Part shown: positions 27,891-36,332 of the stretch, in pieces
Position numbering within the stretch: position 1 is the first letter of the stretch
Layout: every line of letters starts with the position of its first letter
From: SIG480 sp045537045
Lineage (GTDB): Bacteria > Bacillota > Clostridia > Oscillospirales > JAAYXM01
DNA length: 64,000 bases
NCBI GenBank assembly: GCA_045537045.1
Contig: JAZSOS010000033.1
Location: 55,340-119,339, forward strand
Reading direction: 5' to 3'
Translations under genes and position numbers: made by a program
Notes under the pieces: generated by a model
Seen by the model: the letters and a program-made list of their open reading frames with translations, nothing else
What the model was told of the DNA's origin: nothing
The model's database searches: none

Positions 27891-28751
27891 TTATCTGTTT
27901 CTTCCGAGGAAGAATACGGCGAGAGTGCCGGGTCCGGAGTGAGAACCGATAACCGGACCTACATACGTTATGATTTCCACACGAGCACCCTTCTCCTCAA
28001 GAAGCGCTTTTATTTCAGCAACATCCTCTTCACAGTCTCCATGGGAGATGTAAACCCTGCCGTTTTTGTCGAGCGCAAGCTCATTGTATTTATCAGCGAT
28101 GGTTCGAAGTGCGGTTTTTCTTCCTCGCACCTTTGCTACATTTATGAGATGTCCCTCATTGTCAACGTGCATAACCGGCTTGATGTTCAGCATGCCTCCG
28201 ACAAATGCCGCAGTGGGGCTTACGCGCCCGCCGCGCTTTAAGTATTTAAGGTCATCCACCGTAAACCAGTGGCAGAGATTCAAGCGTATATCCATAACGT
28301 AGCGCGCAACATCTTCAATGCCTGCACCTTCATCCTTTTTATCTGCGGCAAGCATAACAAGAAGTCCCTGCCCTGCCGATGCACAAAGCGTGTCAATCGC
28401 AATAACGCGGCGATCGGGAAACTCATCAAGAAGCTCCTCTGCTGCAAGGCGGCCGGCATTGTAGGTGTTGCTCAGTCCCGAGGAAAATCCGAGATACAGG
28501 ACATCACGCCCATTAACAAGCTCTTCTCGGAAAATCTCTTTAAAACCCTCTATGTTTATTGCGGAGGTCTTTGCAACTGCACCGTTTCTCATTCTGTCGT
28601 AAAAGTCCTTTGCGGAAAGCTCCTCGTTTTTATATTCCTTGTCCTCATCCATAAATCGGAAGGTGAGGCTCTGTGCGCGTATGCCGCGGCGGGCGAGAAC
28701 CTCTGCCGAGAGATCGCAGCCAGAATCTGTAATAATAACATAATCGTTCAT
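27891..28751 (-). CDS. DegV family fatty-acid-binding protein
   Basis: A 286-residue protein. The start IITDSGCDLSAE and the later GFSSGLSNTYNAGRLA segment are the DegV signatures. Family members (FakB in staphylococci) bind a fatty acid and present it to the FakA kinase for phospholipid synthesis. No fakA is adjacent. The ATG at 28751 has AAGGGGAA upstream; the in-frame ATG 42 nt upstream lacks one. The gene is convergent with nfnB and divergent from the XRE regulator. Confidence 0.9.
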   Translation of the reverse strand: MNDYVIITDSGCDLSAEVLARRGIRAQSLTFRFMDEDKEYKNEELSAKDFYDRMRNGAVAKTSAINIEGFKEIFREELVNGRDVLYLGFSSGLSNTYNAGRLAAEELLDEFPDRRVIAIDTLCASAGQGLLVMLAADKKDEGAGIEDVARYVMDIRLNLCHWFTVDDLKYLKRGGRVSPTAAFVGGMLNIKPVMHVDNEGHLINVAKVRGRKTALRTIADKYNELALDKNGRVYISHGDCEEDVAEIKALLEEKGARVEIITYVGPVIGSHSGPGTLAVFFLGRNR

Positions 28752-28863
28752 GTGTAAATTCCCCTTCTGTAAATTATGAACATATTCTACCACACATTTG
28801 CTGTTTTTTAAACACTTTGGTTCCCTCTATTTCAAAAACGCATAGTAGAGCGTAAAATCCAAC

Positions 28864-28882
28864 ATTCTACCAGCAGTAGAAT
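28864..28882. promoter_or_regulatory. Candidate operator upstream of the XRE regulator
   Basis: A perfect inverted repeat ATTCTAC-CAGCA-GTAGAAT ends 14 nt before the -35 box of the regulator gene and lies in the divergent region shared with degV. Such dyads are typical HTH-protein sites; binding by the adjacent XRE protein is a guess. Confidence 0.45.
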
Positions 28883-28896
28883 TAACAAAATAAACG

Positions 28897-28925
28897 TTGT
28901 TTTATACTCAAAATTATGATACAAT
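28897..28925 (+). promoter_or_regulatory. Probable promoter of the XRE regulator gene
   Basis: TTGTTT (28897-28902), 17 nt, TACAAT (28920-28925), 30 nt before the ATG. Confidence 0.55.
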
Positions 28926-28955
28926 AATTAAAAAGCAGAATCGGAGGGGTGAAAC

Positions 28956-29561
28956 ATGGACGATTTAAGGCTTGTAATCGCAAAAAATATATCGGAACTT
29001 CGCCGTGCGGCAGAAATGACACAGTTTGAGCTGGCAGAGCGGCTTAACTATTCCGACAAAGCCGTATCAAAGTGGGAGCGGGGCGAGTCCGTGCCGGATA
29101 TTGCCGTACTCAAGAACATTGCGGATATCTTTTCCGTCACCGTAGATTATCTTTTGGAAGAAGAGCACGCAAAGAAACGCTTTGATAAACCGCAGAACCG
29201 AATCCGCCTTGCCAACCGCGGATTCATTACCGGAATGTCTGTAACGCTTGTGTGGCTTGTTGCACTTCTTGCATTTGTAACCGGAGATATGTTCCGCGAG
29301 CAAACACTCGGATATCACTGGCTCGTATTTTTGTGGGCAGTGCCCATAACATTTATCGTATGGCTTGTGCTCAATTCCGTTTGGTTTAACAAGCGGCGCA
29401 ATTTTCTCATTATATCTTTTCTTATGTGGACAAGCCTTGCCGCCATCCACATTTCATTTCTTCTTCTCGCAGATATAAATATCCGTTTTATATATCTTCT
29501 CGGCGTTCCCGGACAGATAATCGTTCTGTTCTGGTCTTTTATACGCTCAAAAAAGCTGTAA
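28956..29561 (+). CDS. XRE-family transcriptional regulator with membrane domain
   Basis: A 201-residue protein. Residues ~7-60 are a Cro/C1-type helix-turn-helix (TQFELAERLNYSDKAVSKWERG) followed by four hydrophobic segments (around 90-107, 121-136, 147-168 and 175-196). HTH proteins with a C-terminal membrane part are common in Clostridia and are thought to sense envelope signals, but the ligand is unknown. The ribosome site GGAGGGG precedes the ATG. A palindrome upstream may be its own operator. Confidence 0.85.
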   Translation: MDDLRLVIAKNISELRRAAEMTQFELAERLNYSDKAVSKWERGESVPDIAVLKNIADIFSVTVDYLLEEEHAKKRFDKPQNRIRLANRGFITGMSVTLVWLVALLAFVTGDMFREQTLGYHWLVFLWAVPITFIVWLVLNSVWFNKRRNFLIISFLMWTSLAAIHISFLLLADINIRFIYLLGVPGQIIVLFWSFIRSKKL

Positions 29562-29585
29562 CAAAAAGCCGGTTTTATAAGACAT

Positions 29586-29628
29586 AAAAACGGGTGTGGC
29601 AAACTTCATTTGCCTCACCCGTTTTTTG
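29586..29628. terminator. Bidirectional terminator between the XRE gene and mgsA
   Basis: Stem AAAAACGGGTG/CACCCGTTTTT with inner GGCAAA/TTTGCC; A-rich on one side and T-rich on the other, between convergent genes. Confidence 0.9.
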
Positions 29629-30051
29629 TTATACAATTGTTCCCGCATCCTTCTTCGGATTTACGATGTCACGCCAATCCATATCCCCGCGTGCAAGACC
29701 GTGGATAAGAACCTCGGCTGTTGCGATGTTTGTAGCAACAGGTACGTTGTGCATATCACAAAGCCGCAGGATAGACATTATTGCCGGTTCGTGCGGAAGT
29801 TCTGTAATCGGGTCGCGGAAAAACAGCATCATATCAATTTCGTTATATGCTATTCTCGCACCGATTTGCTGGTCACCGCCCTGCGCCCCCGAAAGGAAGC
29901 GGCGTACCTCAAGCCCGGTAGCATCGGAAACGAGCTTTGCCGTTGTTCCCGTTCCGCAGAGAGAATGCTGTGCAAGCACGCCCTTGTATGCGATGCAGAA
30001 CTGAACCATCAGTTCTTTCTTCTTGTCATGTGCAATAAGTGCTATGTTCAT
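29629..30051 (-). CDS. mgsA: Methylglyoxal synthase
   Basis: Converts dihydroxyacetone phosphate to methylglyoxal and phosphate, a glycolytic bypass. The 140-residue length is normal. Conserved pieces: IALIAHDKKK (His8, Lys12), TGTTAKL, SGAQGGDQQIGA with the catalytic aspartate (Asp60), and DMMLFFRDP. In the PHEP-A segment the aspartate that follows the active-site histidine (Asp101 in the E. coli enzyme) appears as Ala90, which is unusual. It lies 16 nt downstream of minD with a GAGGG ribosome site; minD-mgsA linkage is common in Clostridia. Confidence 0.92.
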   Translation of the reverse strand: MNIALIAHDKKKELMVQFCIAYKGVLAQHSLCGTGTTAKLVSDATGLEVRRFLSGAQGGDQQIGARIAYNEIDMMLFFRDPITELPHEPAIMSILRLCDMHNVPVATNIATAEVLIHGLARGDMDWRDIVNPKKDAGTIV

Positions 30052-30067
30052 ATCTATACCCTCATAC

Positions 30068-30826
30068 TTAAGCCTTTTTCGGTATTTTCATAAGCGGAAC
30101 GCTTTCCCCGCAGATGCGCCGTGCAATATTTCGGTAAGCCTTTGCGGCAGGCGCACGAAGATTTGAAAACAGAAGTGTACCTTTGTTTGCCGCCTCTATA
30201 ACTGCTCTGTCCTCAGGAATAATTCCGATAAGGCGGGTGCTTGTCCGGTCAATTGCCTCATCAATATTCGCGGCGGCAAGCTTTTTTATAAGAGACGGCC
30301 GCACACGGTTCACAACAAGGCGGATATCTCCTATTCCCCTCTTTTTAAGAGACTCGCGCGTCAGGCGCGCATCGCGCAGGCTGACGGTATCCGTTGTTGC
30401 AACAAGAATGGCGCAGTCTGCCGCGGCGGCGGCAAGGTTGAAACCGAAATCAAGGCCTGCCGGACAGTCTATTATGCAGAAGTCACACATCCGCTTGATT
30501 TCACGCACCAGCTCTGCCATCTGGCGTGGAGTTACATCTCTCCCGGCTTTTTCACCGAGCGGAGCGGAAATCAGGCGCAAATTCTCAATAAGAGGATGAG
30601 TAAGCAGCGCCTTTTCAAGCGAAACATTTCCCGATATAACATCGGTAAAATCAAAGAGAGCGGAATCTGAAACACCGAGAACTATATCCATATTACGCAA
30701 TCCTACATCGGCATCAAGCACAATAACACGCTTGTCCATTGCCGCAAGACAACAGGCAATCCCCGATGCAACCGAGGTCTTGCCCGTTCCGCCCTTGCCG
30801 GATGCCACGCATATAGCACGTCCCAT
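30068..30826 (-). CDS. minD: Septum site-determining ATPase MinD
   Basis: A 252-residue deviant Walker ATPase that positions the division septum. The P-loop KGGTGKT is at 11-17 and DADVGLRNMDIVLG is the MinD-type switch region. The C terminus (VPLMKIPKKA) is short and shows no clear amphipathic membrane-targeting helix. No minC or minE lies beside it, although the usual clostridial order would place them here. The ATG at 30826 is chosen because the P-loop then lies at the normal distance; in-frame upstream codons lack family similarity. It follows pbp2 by 88 nt. Confidence 0.85.
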   Translation of the reverse strand: MGRAICVASGKGGTGKTSVASGIACCLAAMDKRVIVLDADVGLRNMDIVLGVSDSALFDFTDVISGNVSLEKALLTHPLIENLRLISAPLGEKAGRDVTPRQMAELVREIKRMCDFCIIDCPAGLDFGFNLAAAAADCAILVATTDTVSLRDARLTRESLKKRGIGDIRLVVNRVRPSLIKKLAAANIDEAIDRTSTRLIGIIPEDRAVIEAANKGTLLFSNLRAPAAKAYRNIARRICGESVPLMKIPKKA

Positions 30827-30914
30827 TGCCCTTTCGCTCCTCATTTTAACATACTTTACTATAGTATACAATAAATATTTCGATTTGTAAATTGTTTTTT
30901 CGCAAGTAGCCTTA

Positions 30915-32972
30915 TCATCTTATGAGAACACCGGTATTCAGGCGAACATCGTTTTCAAAGCTTGCTCCGAAATATGCATCAAAAACAGCCTTTGCAACGG
31001 ATGGAATTCGGCTTCCCTGACCGCCGTTTTCAACAACTACGGCAATTGCAACCTCAGGATCGTCTATGGGCGCAAACGCAACGTAAAGCGCGTGTGAACC
31101 GCCGGGCGCCTGCGCACTTCCCGTTTTTCCGCCTACAGCCACGCCGTATGTTCCGAATACGGAATATGATGTTCCTCCTGCCTCCTGCGCACCGGCATGC
31201 ATTCCCTCTATAACCGCGTGGTATGTTTCTTCGCTCATATCAACACGCCCGACAATCTCCGGCACAGTCTTTTTCGTCTCTTCGTTTGTATCTGGGTTTC
31301 GCACGCTTTTTAAAAGATGCGGTTTATACCGTACGCCGCGGTTTACGAGCTGTGCAACGTAGTTTGCAAGCTGAAGCGGCGTTACCATGGTATCAGACTG
31401 ACCTATCGCCGCAGAGAGCGTCTCACCCGGATACCACGTTTTTCCCTTCTCCTCACGCGCCGTGCGAGATGCTATTTTGCCGGAAACCTCACCGGGGATT
31501 TCAATACCCGTTTTCTCTCCAAGCCCGAAACGCGCCGCCCATGCGGCGAGGCTGTCGATGCCGACGCGCCTGCCCACGTCATAGAAAAAGTAATTGCACG
31601 ATACCTTCAGGGCTTCCGACACATCAATCTTCCCGTGCGTTTTTCCGTACTGGCGGAAAATATCGCACATCGGAGTTGTGCTGGGGGCATAGTACATATA
31701 CTTGCCCGTAGTAAGCATTTTTTCCTCCGGCGCTATTATGTTTTCCTCAAGTCCCGCAACGGCAGTTATCATTTTGAAAGTAGAGCCAGGCGGGAAAGCA
31801 CCCTGAATTGTGCGATTGAAAAGAGGAAGGTATTTATCATTGAAAAGTGCATTGTACTGCTTTTTATACTGTGTTATGTCATACGTCGGATACGATGCGG
31901 AGACCAGAAGCCCTCCCGTCTTAACATCAACGGCAACCACAGCCGCACCCTTTGCATTGTCTCCGCCCCAGCGGGAATTGGTTTTTCCCTCTGCACGCAG
32001 ACGCGGAACAAGCTCTGCAAGCGCTGCTTCCGCCGCTTCCTGCATCTTTAAATCAATCGTAAGAATACAGTTCTGACCGAGTTTCGGCGGTTCTTCATAT
32101 AAAACCGTTGTTGTCTTTCCCGTTGTTGTCGTCTCAGTGGTTTTCGAGCCGTCTATACCGCGGAGATAATGCTCATAAGCCTTCTCTATACCGTCCTTAC
32201 CGACCATATCGGTCATTTTATATCCTTTTTTGCGAAGCTCGGCGTATTCCTCGCGCCAGATGATATCAACTCTGCCAAGAATGTGCGCGGCGGACTTTGT
32301 TTTGTATTCGCGAATCGGCTCTACTTCAATAAGAACACCGGGAAGTGTGCGCGAATGCTCTTTTATTTTGGTTACAAGCGTACGGTCAACGTCACGCGCA
32401 AATGTGTACGGTGCGGATTTTGAAAAACCGCGCATCTCCATTTCATAGCAAATACCGCAAAGCTTGCGGCAAAGCACCTTATCGGTTGTTTTTATGTTAA
32501 AGCGCTCGGCCAGGAGCATGAGAAACTCATCCGCCGAGAGGTTTTCTTCCCATTTTCTGTCCTTTATATATTCCTTAACCGCGCGCTCATCCGCGCTTCC
32601 GTCTCCATTTGCAAACGTGAACGCCACAGGAGAAGAAAGCGTAAGCGGCAAGGTGTCGATATACTCCTGTCCCGCGCCGTCGCAAAGGTTGACAAGATAA
32701 GTAAGAACTCCCTCGCGGCCGTCCTTATTCCACGTCGTAGCATCAAACACAACAGAAAAGCTCATTCGGTTTGTAACCATCGGTCTGCCGAAGCGGTCAA
32801 GAATCTCCCCGCGCGGCGCGGTTACAGTTACTGTCCTCGACGTTCGCTTTGTTGAGCGTTCAAGATAATCCTCACCCGAAACAATCTGCAGAAAGTAAAG
32901 GCGACCAAAAAACACGACCGCCGCCAAAAACGCGGCCGCCACAAGAACCCATATGCGTTTTGAGTTCTGCAT
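30915..32972 (-). CDS. mrdA: Penicillin-binding protein 2 (elongasome transpeptidase)
   Basis: A 685-residue class B PBP that cross-links peptidoglycan during elongation. One N-terminal membrane anchor (~8-30), a dimerisation domain, then the transpeptidase with STFK (397-400), SCN (458-460) and KTG (616-618). It sits directly after mreD in the maf-mreC-mreD-pbp2-minD order typical of Clostridia, and its ribosome site GGAGGCG lies between the genes. A Thr-rich insert (KTTETTTTGKTTTV, ~277-290) is of low complexity. Confidence 0.95.
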   Translation of the reverse strand: MQNSKRIWVLVAAAFLAAVVFFGRLYFLQIVSGEDYLERSTKRTSRTVTVTAPRGEILDRFGRPMVTNRMSFSVVFDATTWNKDGREGVLTYLVNLCDGAGQEYIDTLPLTLSSPVAFTFANGDGSADERAVKEYIKDRKWEENLSADEFLMLLAERFNIKTTDKVLCRKLCGICYEMEMRGFSKSAPYTFARDVDRTLVTKIKEHSRTLPGVLIEVEPIREYKTKSAAHILGRVDIIWREEYAELRKKGYKMTDMVGKDGIEKAYEHYLRGIDGSKTTETTTTGKTTTVLYEEPPKLGQNCILTIDLKMQEAAEAALAELVPRLRAEGKTNSRWGGDNAKGAAVVAVDVKTGGLLVSASYPTYDITQYKKQYNALFNDKYLPLFNRTIQGAFPPGSTFKMITAVAGLEENIIAPEEKMLTTGKYMYYAPSTTPMCDIFRQYGKTHGKIDVSEALKVSCNYFFYDVGRRVGIDSLAAWAARFGLGEKTGIEIPGEVSGKIASRTAREEKGKTWYPGETLSAAIGQSDTMVTPLQLANYVAQLVNRGVRYKPHLLKSVRNPDTNEETKKTVPEIVGRVDMSEETYHAVIEGMHAGAQEAGGTSYSVFGTYGVAVGGKTGSAQAPGGSHALYVAFAPIDDPEVAIAVVVENGGQGSRIPSVAKAVFDAYFGASFENDVRLNTGVLIR

Positions 32973-32993
32973 AACTCTTCGCCTCCGTAATTT

Positions 32994-33512
32994 TTACTCT
33001 TCCATCTCCTCAAAGCTACGCCCCGTTTTCTTTACAATTGCATACAAAAACGGAGTAAACGGCAGTGTTGCAAGAAGCTCACCCGGAATTACATACAAAA
33101 GCGGCAGTGCACTTGCCTCTCCGCGAGCAAGCATATACACGCAGTAGTGAATGAAATGCATTGCTGAAATAAGAACCGCCCAGTCAATAATCGCCATACC
33201 GAAGCTTTTCCAGTACATCAACGTATTCATAAGGCAAATCAGAAATGCGAGGGCAGTCATAACGATAATATAAAATCCCTCGTGCGAGGAATAGAACGCA
33301 TCGCAGATGAAACCTCCGATAAGACCTGCAATCATGCCCTCTCCCACGCCCTCGTGCAAGGCTATTGCCGCAACGATGAAGGGGATAAGCGACGGCGCAC
33401 ACGAGAAGACACGGAACGACGAAAAAAGCGTACTTGAAAGCAACACCGAAGCAAGCATCAGCGCGGCGTAGCACGTCCATTTATACAGCTTTTTGCGTAT
33501 ATTCAGTGTCAT
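32994..33512 (-). CDS. mreD: Rod shape-determining protein MreD
   Basis: A 172-residue, highly hydrophobic protein with five to six predicted helices, matching MreD in length, profile and position between mreC and pbp2. Sequence conservation in MreD is low, so position carries much of the call. The ATG at 33512 has GGAGAG upstream; the frame also has a GTG 6 nt earlier. It belongs to the membrane scaffold linking MreB, MreC and PBP2. Confidence 0.85.
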   Translation of the reverse strand: MTLNIRKKLYKWTCYAALMLASVLLSSTLFSSFRVFSCAPSLIPFIVAAIALHEGVGEGMIAGLIGGFICDAFYSSHEGFYIIVMTALAFLICLMNTLMYWKSFGMAIIDWAVLISAMHFIHYCVYMLARGEASALPLLYVIPGELLATLPFTPFLYAIVKKTGRSFEEMEE

Positions 33513-33524
33513 AAGCACTCTCCG

Positions 33525-34364
33525 TCAGTTTGTAATCTCAAAGCTTTTGATGACAAGCACGTGGTTTATACCGTCAAGGTCAACCGCAGGGCGGACAATG
33601 GCATATTTTGATATCCCATGGCTTTCGTTTTTAACCTCTACCACGCTTCCGAGAACGATTCCCTTAGGGAAAAGCCCTCCGACCCCCGAGGTTTCAATAA
33701 CGTCACCGGCAAGAATCTGTGTGTTCTTCGGCAAGTAGCTTAATCGGAAAAGCCCTTCTGCCATAAGCTCGAAATCCCCCTCAGCACTTGCAACGTCACG
33801 CGTGCGTGAGGCGATTGCCGAAGCCTCCATCGTAGTGTCCGTAAGTGCGGTAACGGTTGCCCACGTTGTTCCCACCTCGCTGATGAAACCTACCATTCCA
33901 TCGGCGGTGATAACGCAGTTATCTGCCGCAATACCGGCACTTGAACCTTTGTTTATCGTAAAGCTGCGCGTCCAGTTATCCCCGTTTTTTGCAACAATTT
34001 CTGCCGCTTCAAACACAAAGGATGAGTCGCGCTCGCGCATTGCAAGAGCGGCGCGAAGCTGTTCATTTTCCTTTTCTATCGCGCTGTTTTCGCGGATTGC
34101 CTGACGCGCAACCGACAGCTCATAGCGCAAGGTTTCGTTTTCAGCCTCAAGCTCGTCGTAGCGCGTTGCGCGTGCCGCCCGCTCTCCGAAAAAGTCCGTC
34201 ACCGCGCCAACAGCACTCTGCACCGGCTCGGAAATGATGTTCACGAGCGAGCCGATGGGGGAAATTCTCCCACCGGACACGGCGGAAAATATGGCAAGAA
34301 TAAGCGCAATCAGAACTGCAATGAGCGCTGTTACAACTGTTTTTTTTGAAAAAAAGTCATTCAT
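33525..34364 (-). CDS. mreC: Rod shape-determining protein MreC
   Basis: A 279-residue bitopic protein. One membrane helix (~10-30) is followed by a coiled coil (ELEAENETLRYELSVARQA and onward to ~110) and the two beta-barrel domains that activate PBP2. The GGAGG site lies inside the end of maf, and the start ATG overlaps the maf stop as ATGA, so translation is coupled. A longer frame extending far into maf is rejected. mreB is not in the window. Confidence 0.92.
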   Translation of the reverse strand: MNDFFSKKTVVTALIAVLIALILAIFSAVSGGRISPIGSLVNIISEPVQSAVGAVTDFFGERAARATRYDELEAENETLRYELSVARQAIRENSAIEKENEQLRAALAMRERDSSFVFEAAEIVAKNGDNWTRSFTINKGSSAGIAADNCVITADGMVGFISEVGTTWATVTALTDTTMEASAIASRTRDVASAEGDFELMAEGLFRLSYLPKNTQILAGDVIETSGVGGLFPKGIVLGSVVEVKNESHGISKYAIVRPAVDLDGINHVLVIKSFEITN

Positions 34365-34912
34365 CGGATTTCCTCCAGCATTTGTGACAGGCGTTTCATC
34401 GGAAGCCCTATAACATTGAAGTAGTCCCCTGCGATGTGCGAAACAAACTCTCCCGCACCGCCCTGGATTCCGTAAGCACCTGCTTTGTCCATACACTCGC
34501 CGGTGGCAACGTATGCGTCTATCTCGTCAGCGGAAAGGTCACGGAAAATCACTTCCGTGCAGACAGCATCGGTATATTCACGTCCGTTATGTATTATGCA
34601 CACACCGGTGTATACCTTCTGCACACCGCCTGACATTGCAGTAAGCATTTCTCTGGCATGCGCCTCGCTTCTTGGCTTACCAAGCACCTCTCCGTCAAAC
34701 GCAACAACGGTGTCCGCTCCTATAACAGTATCCTCCGGATGACGGAGGGCAACCTCACGCGCCTTTATGCGCGCAAGCTCACAGACGTAAGAGGAAACCT
34801 CGCCGCCGAAAAACTCCGGCTCGCACGCATTTGATACGTCTATTTCAAATTCAGTTGTCAAAAGAGATAAGAGCTCACGCCGGCGCGGAGATTTTGATGC
34901 AAGAATCAGCAT
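34361..34912 (-). CDS. maf: Maf-family nucleoside triphosphate pyrophosphatase
   Basis: A 183-residue house-cleaning pyrophosphatase that hydrolyses dTTP/UTP or modified nucleotides and affects septum formation. Signatures are ILASKSPRRRELL at the N terminus, VIGADTVVAFDGEVLGKP in the middle and the KAGAYGIQGGAG motif later. The dTTP/UTP subfamily is favoured by the KAGAYGIQG form. It heads the mre operon. Confidence 0.93.
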   Translation of the reverse strand: MLILASKSPRRRELLSLLTTEFEIDVSNACEPEFFGGEVSSYVCELARIKAREVALRHPEDTVIGADTVVAFDGEVLGKPRSEAHAREMLTAMSGGVQKVYTGVCIIHNGREYTDAVCTEVIFRDLSADEIDAYVATGECMDKAGAYGIQGGAGEFVSHIAGDYFNVIGLPMKRLSQMLEEIR

Positions 34913-34967
34913 TCTGTACTTCCTTCGCTTTCAATCAGAATATTTTCTGCAGCTTATCATTTTGCAA

Positions 34968-35402
34968 TCACTTGCGCCCTGTGCTTCCAAAACCGCCTGC
35001 ACCACGCTCTGTTTCCGATATTGAATCAACAACACAAAGCTCCGGCGTTTCCACGGGTATAATGAGAAGCTGGGCAATTCTGTCGCCGGGATTTATCTCA
35101 AACTCTTCTTTTCCGAGGTTTATAAGCCCGACCTTTATTTCTCCGCGGTAGTCGCTGTCGATAATTCCAACGCCGTTCGCAAGCGAAATTCCGTGCTTTA
35201 TTGCAAGTCCGCTTCTCGCGCATACAACTGCAACAAGGTTCTTTGACGGAAGCTCAATTGCAACACCCGTAGGAACAGGGAAAATCTCTCCGGGAGAGAG
35301 AATGTACTTTTCGGAAATATCCGCACGCAAGTCATATCCCGCCGCACCGTCCGATGCGCGCGTGGGAACCGATGCTGTGGCACTAAGCAATTTTATATTC
35401 AT
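34968..35402 (-). CDS. dut: Deoxyuridine 5'-triphosphate nucleotidohydrolase
   Basis: A 144-residue trimeric dUTPase that makes dUMP and keeps uracil out of DNA. The five motifs are present in order: AAGYDLRAD, ARSGLAIKHG, GVGIIDSDYRGEIKVG, NPGDRIAQLLI, and the terminal RGAGGFGSTGRK loop. The true ATG at 35402 has AAAGGAGC upstream; the much longer frame would include the TGGCA tandem repeats and a non-conserved extension. It lies 55 nt upstream of maf on the same strand. Confidence 0.95.
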   Translation of the reverse strand: MNIKLLSATASVPTRASDGAAGYDLRADISEKYILSPGEIFPVPTGVAIELPSKNLVAVVCARSGLAIKHGISLANGVGIIDSDYRGEIKVGLINLGKEEFEINPGDRIAQLLIIPVETPELCVVDSISETERGAGGFGSTGRK

Positions 35403-35523
35403 GGAAAATGCTCCTTTATCCTCTTGTTTTCGCATTTTTATTCTACATATAATTAGTATACCATACCCCGCGCCCGAATTAAAGATAAATTTGTAAATTT
35501 TTCTTTTACGTCCTGCAGAAACT

Positions 35524-35588
35524 TGGCAAAATCGTGGCAGAAACCTGGCAATATTTTGGCAAAAAGATGGCAAAAAGATGGCACCGCA
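35524..35588. repeat. Six-unit array of TGGCA at an exact 11-nt period
   Basis: TGGCA occurs at 35524, 35535, 35546, 35557, 35568 and 35579, each followed by an A-rich 6-mer; the consensus unit is TGGCAAAAAGA. A degenerate CTGCA occupies the preceding slot at 35513. The period is about one helical turn, so all units face the same side of the DNA. Confidence 0.85.
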
Positions 35589-35627
35589 AAAAATAAAAAA
35601 TGTGATAATATAAAAACAGCCTGAAAA

Positions 35628-35660
35628 CGCACACTTTTCCGGTGTGCGGATTTTTGTTTG
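35628..35660 (+). terminator. Terminator-like hairpin upstream of the RNase toxin gene
   Basis: CGCACAC-TTTTCCG-GTGTGCG (35628-35648) followed by GATTTTTG. It lies ~95 nt before the toxin start, between the array and the gene. Confidence 0.55.
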
Positions 35661-35744
35661 TCAAGGGAAGGGAGAGAGAAGAAAATGACATAGAAAACAG
35701 TTGCAAAAGAAAAACAAAATCATTATAATGAAAGGAGGAAAGAA

Positions 35745-36311
35745 ATGAGTTTAAACGAAACACTTTTTTTAGCAGTCTTTAACGGTGAAGATTTCTCTCC
35801 GGAGGTTTCCACCAGCAAAAAGTTCAAACATTGGGTAAGCTTGGATGACGAAAAGCGTTGCTTTGATTGCGGTGAAAACCACGGAAAAATATGGGGAATG
35901 AACGAGCCTGCCAAGCCAAAACCGCCCATGCATCCATGGGATAGGTGCAAAATACAGCCTATGCAAGCAATTAAAGCCGGGACTGCTACTTCAAACAACA
36001 CAAACGGCGCAGACTGGTCGTTGAAGCACAAAGGCTTGTTGCCGGAATATTATATTACTCCGGACGAGCTGGAGTCTTATGGTTGGCGAAATGGTAAAAA
36101 AGTATCAAAATTCGTATCTGGTAAAATGCTTTTCGGAGGCATTTATGATAATGATAACCTTCATTTGCCTCAGAAGCCCGGACGGATATGGTATGAAGCC
36201 GATATAAACTACACCGGTGGAAAACGAAAAAAACAACGGATTGTATGGTCAAACGACGGACTTATTTTTGTTACATACGATCACTATGAAACTTTTTACG
36301 AAATTATATAA
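35745..36311 (+). CDS. Barnase-family ribonuclease with N-terminal phage-head-like Cys/His module
   Basis: A 188-residue probable toxin. Residues ~95-188 are a barnase domain with all four catalytic residues at exact family spacing: Glu151 in WYEADINYT, Arg161, Arg165 and His180 in YDHYETF (barnase E73, R83, R87, H102). Barnase Lys27 is replaced by Pro106. The first ~90 residues have no signal peptide; they carry C39xxC42, HG (46-47), HP (63-64) and RC (67-68), a pattern like the end of SPP1 gp7/MuF minor head proteins, which carry toxin tails in some prophages. It would cleave RNA unless held by the barstar encoded 21 nt downstream. The ribosome site is AAAGGAGG. Confidence 0.88.
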   Translation: MSLNETLFLAVFNGEDFSPEVSTSKKFKHWVSLDDEKRCFDCGENHGKIWGMNEPAKPKPPMHPWDRCKIQPMQAIKAGTATSNNTNGADWSLKHKGLLPEYYITPDELESYGWRNGKKVSKFVSGKMLFGGIYDNDNLHLPQKPGRIWYEADINYTGGKRKKQRIVWSNDGLIFVTYDHYETFYEII

Positions 36312-36332
36312 TACAGGAGGAGGTATGAGAAA

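Larger units (their letters stand above)
35403..35744. other. Gene-free stretch between dut and the RNase toxin gene
   Basis: It holds an 11-bp-phased TGGCA array (35524-35588), an A-rich promoter-like zone with GATAATAT near 35604-35611 but no good -35 box, and a terminator-like hairpin just before the toxin gene. No coding frame is supported. Confidence 0.6.

Noticed and set aside
35524..35588. Possible CRISPR or tandem-repeat array
   Set aside because: Units are 11 nt with no unique spacers of ~30 nt and no cas genes, so it is not CRISPR. It is kept as a phased box array.
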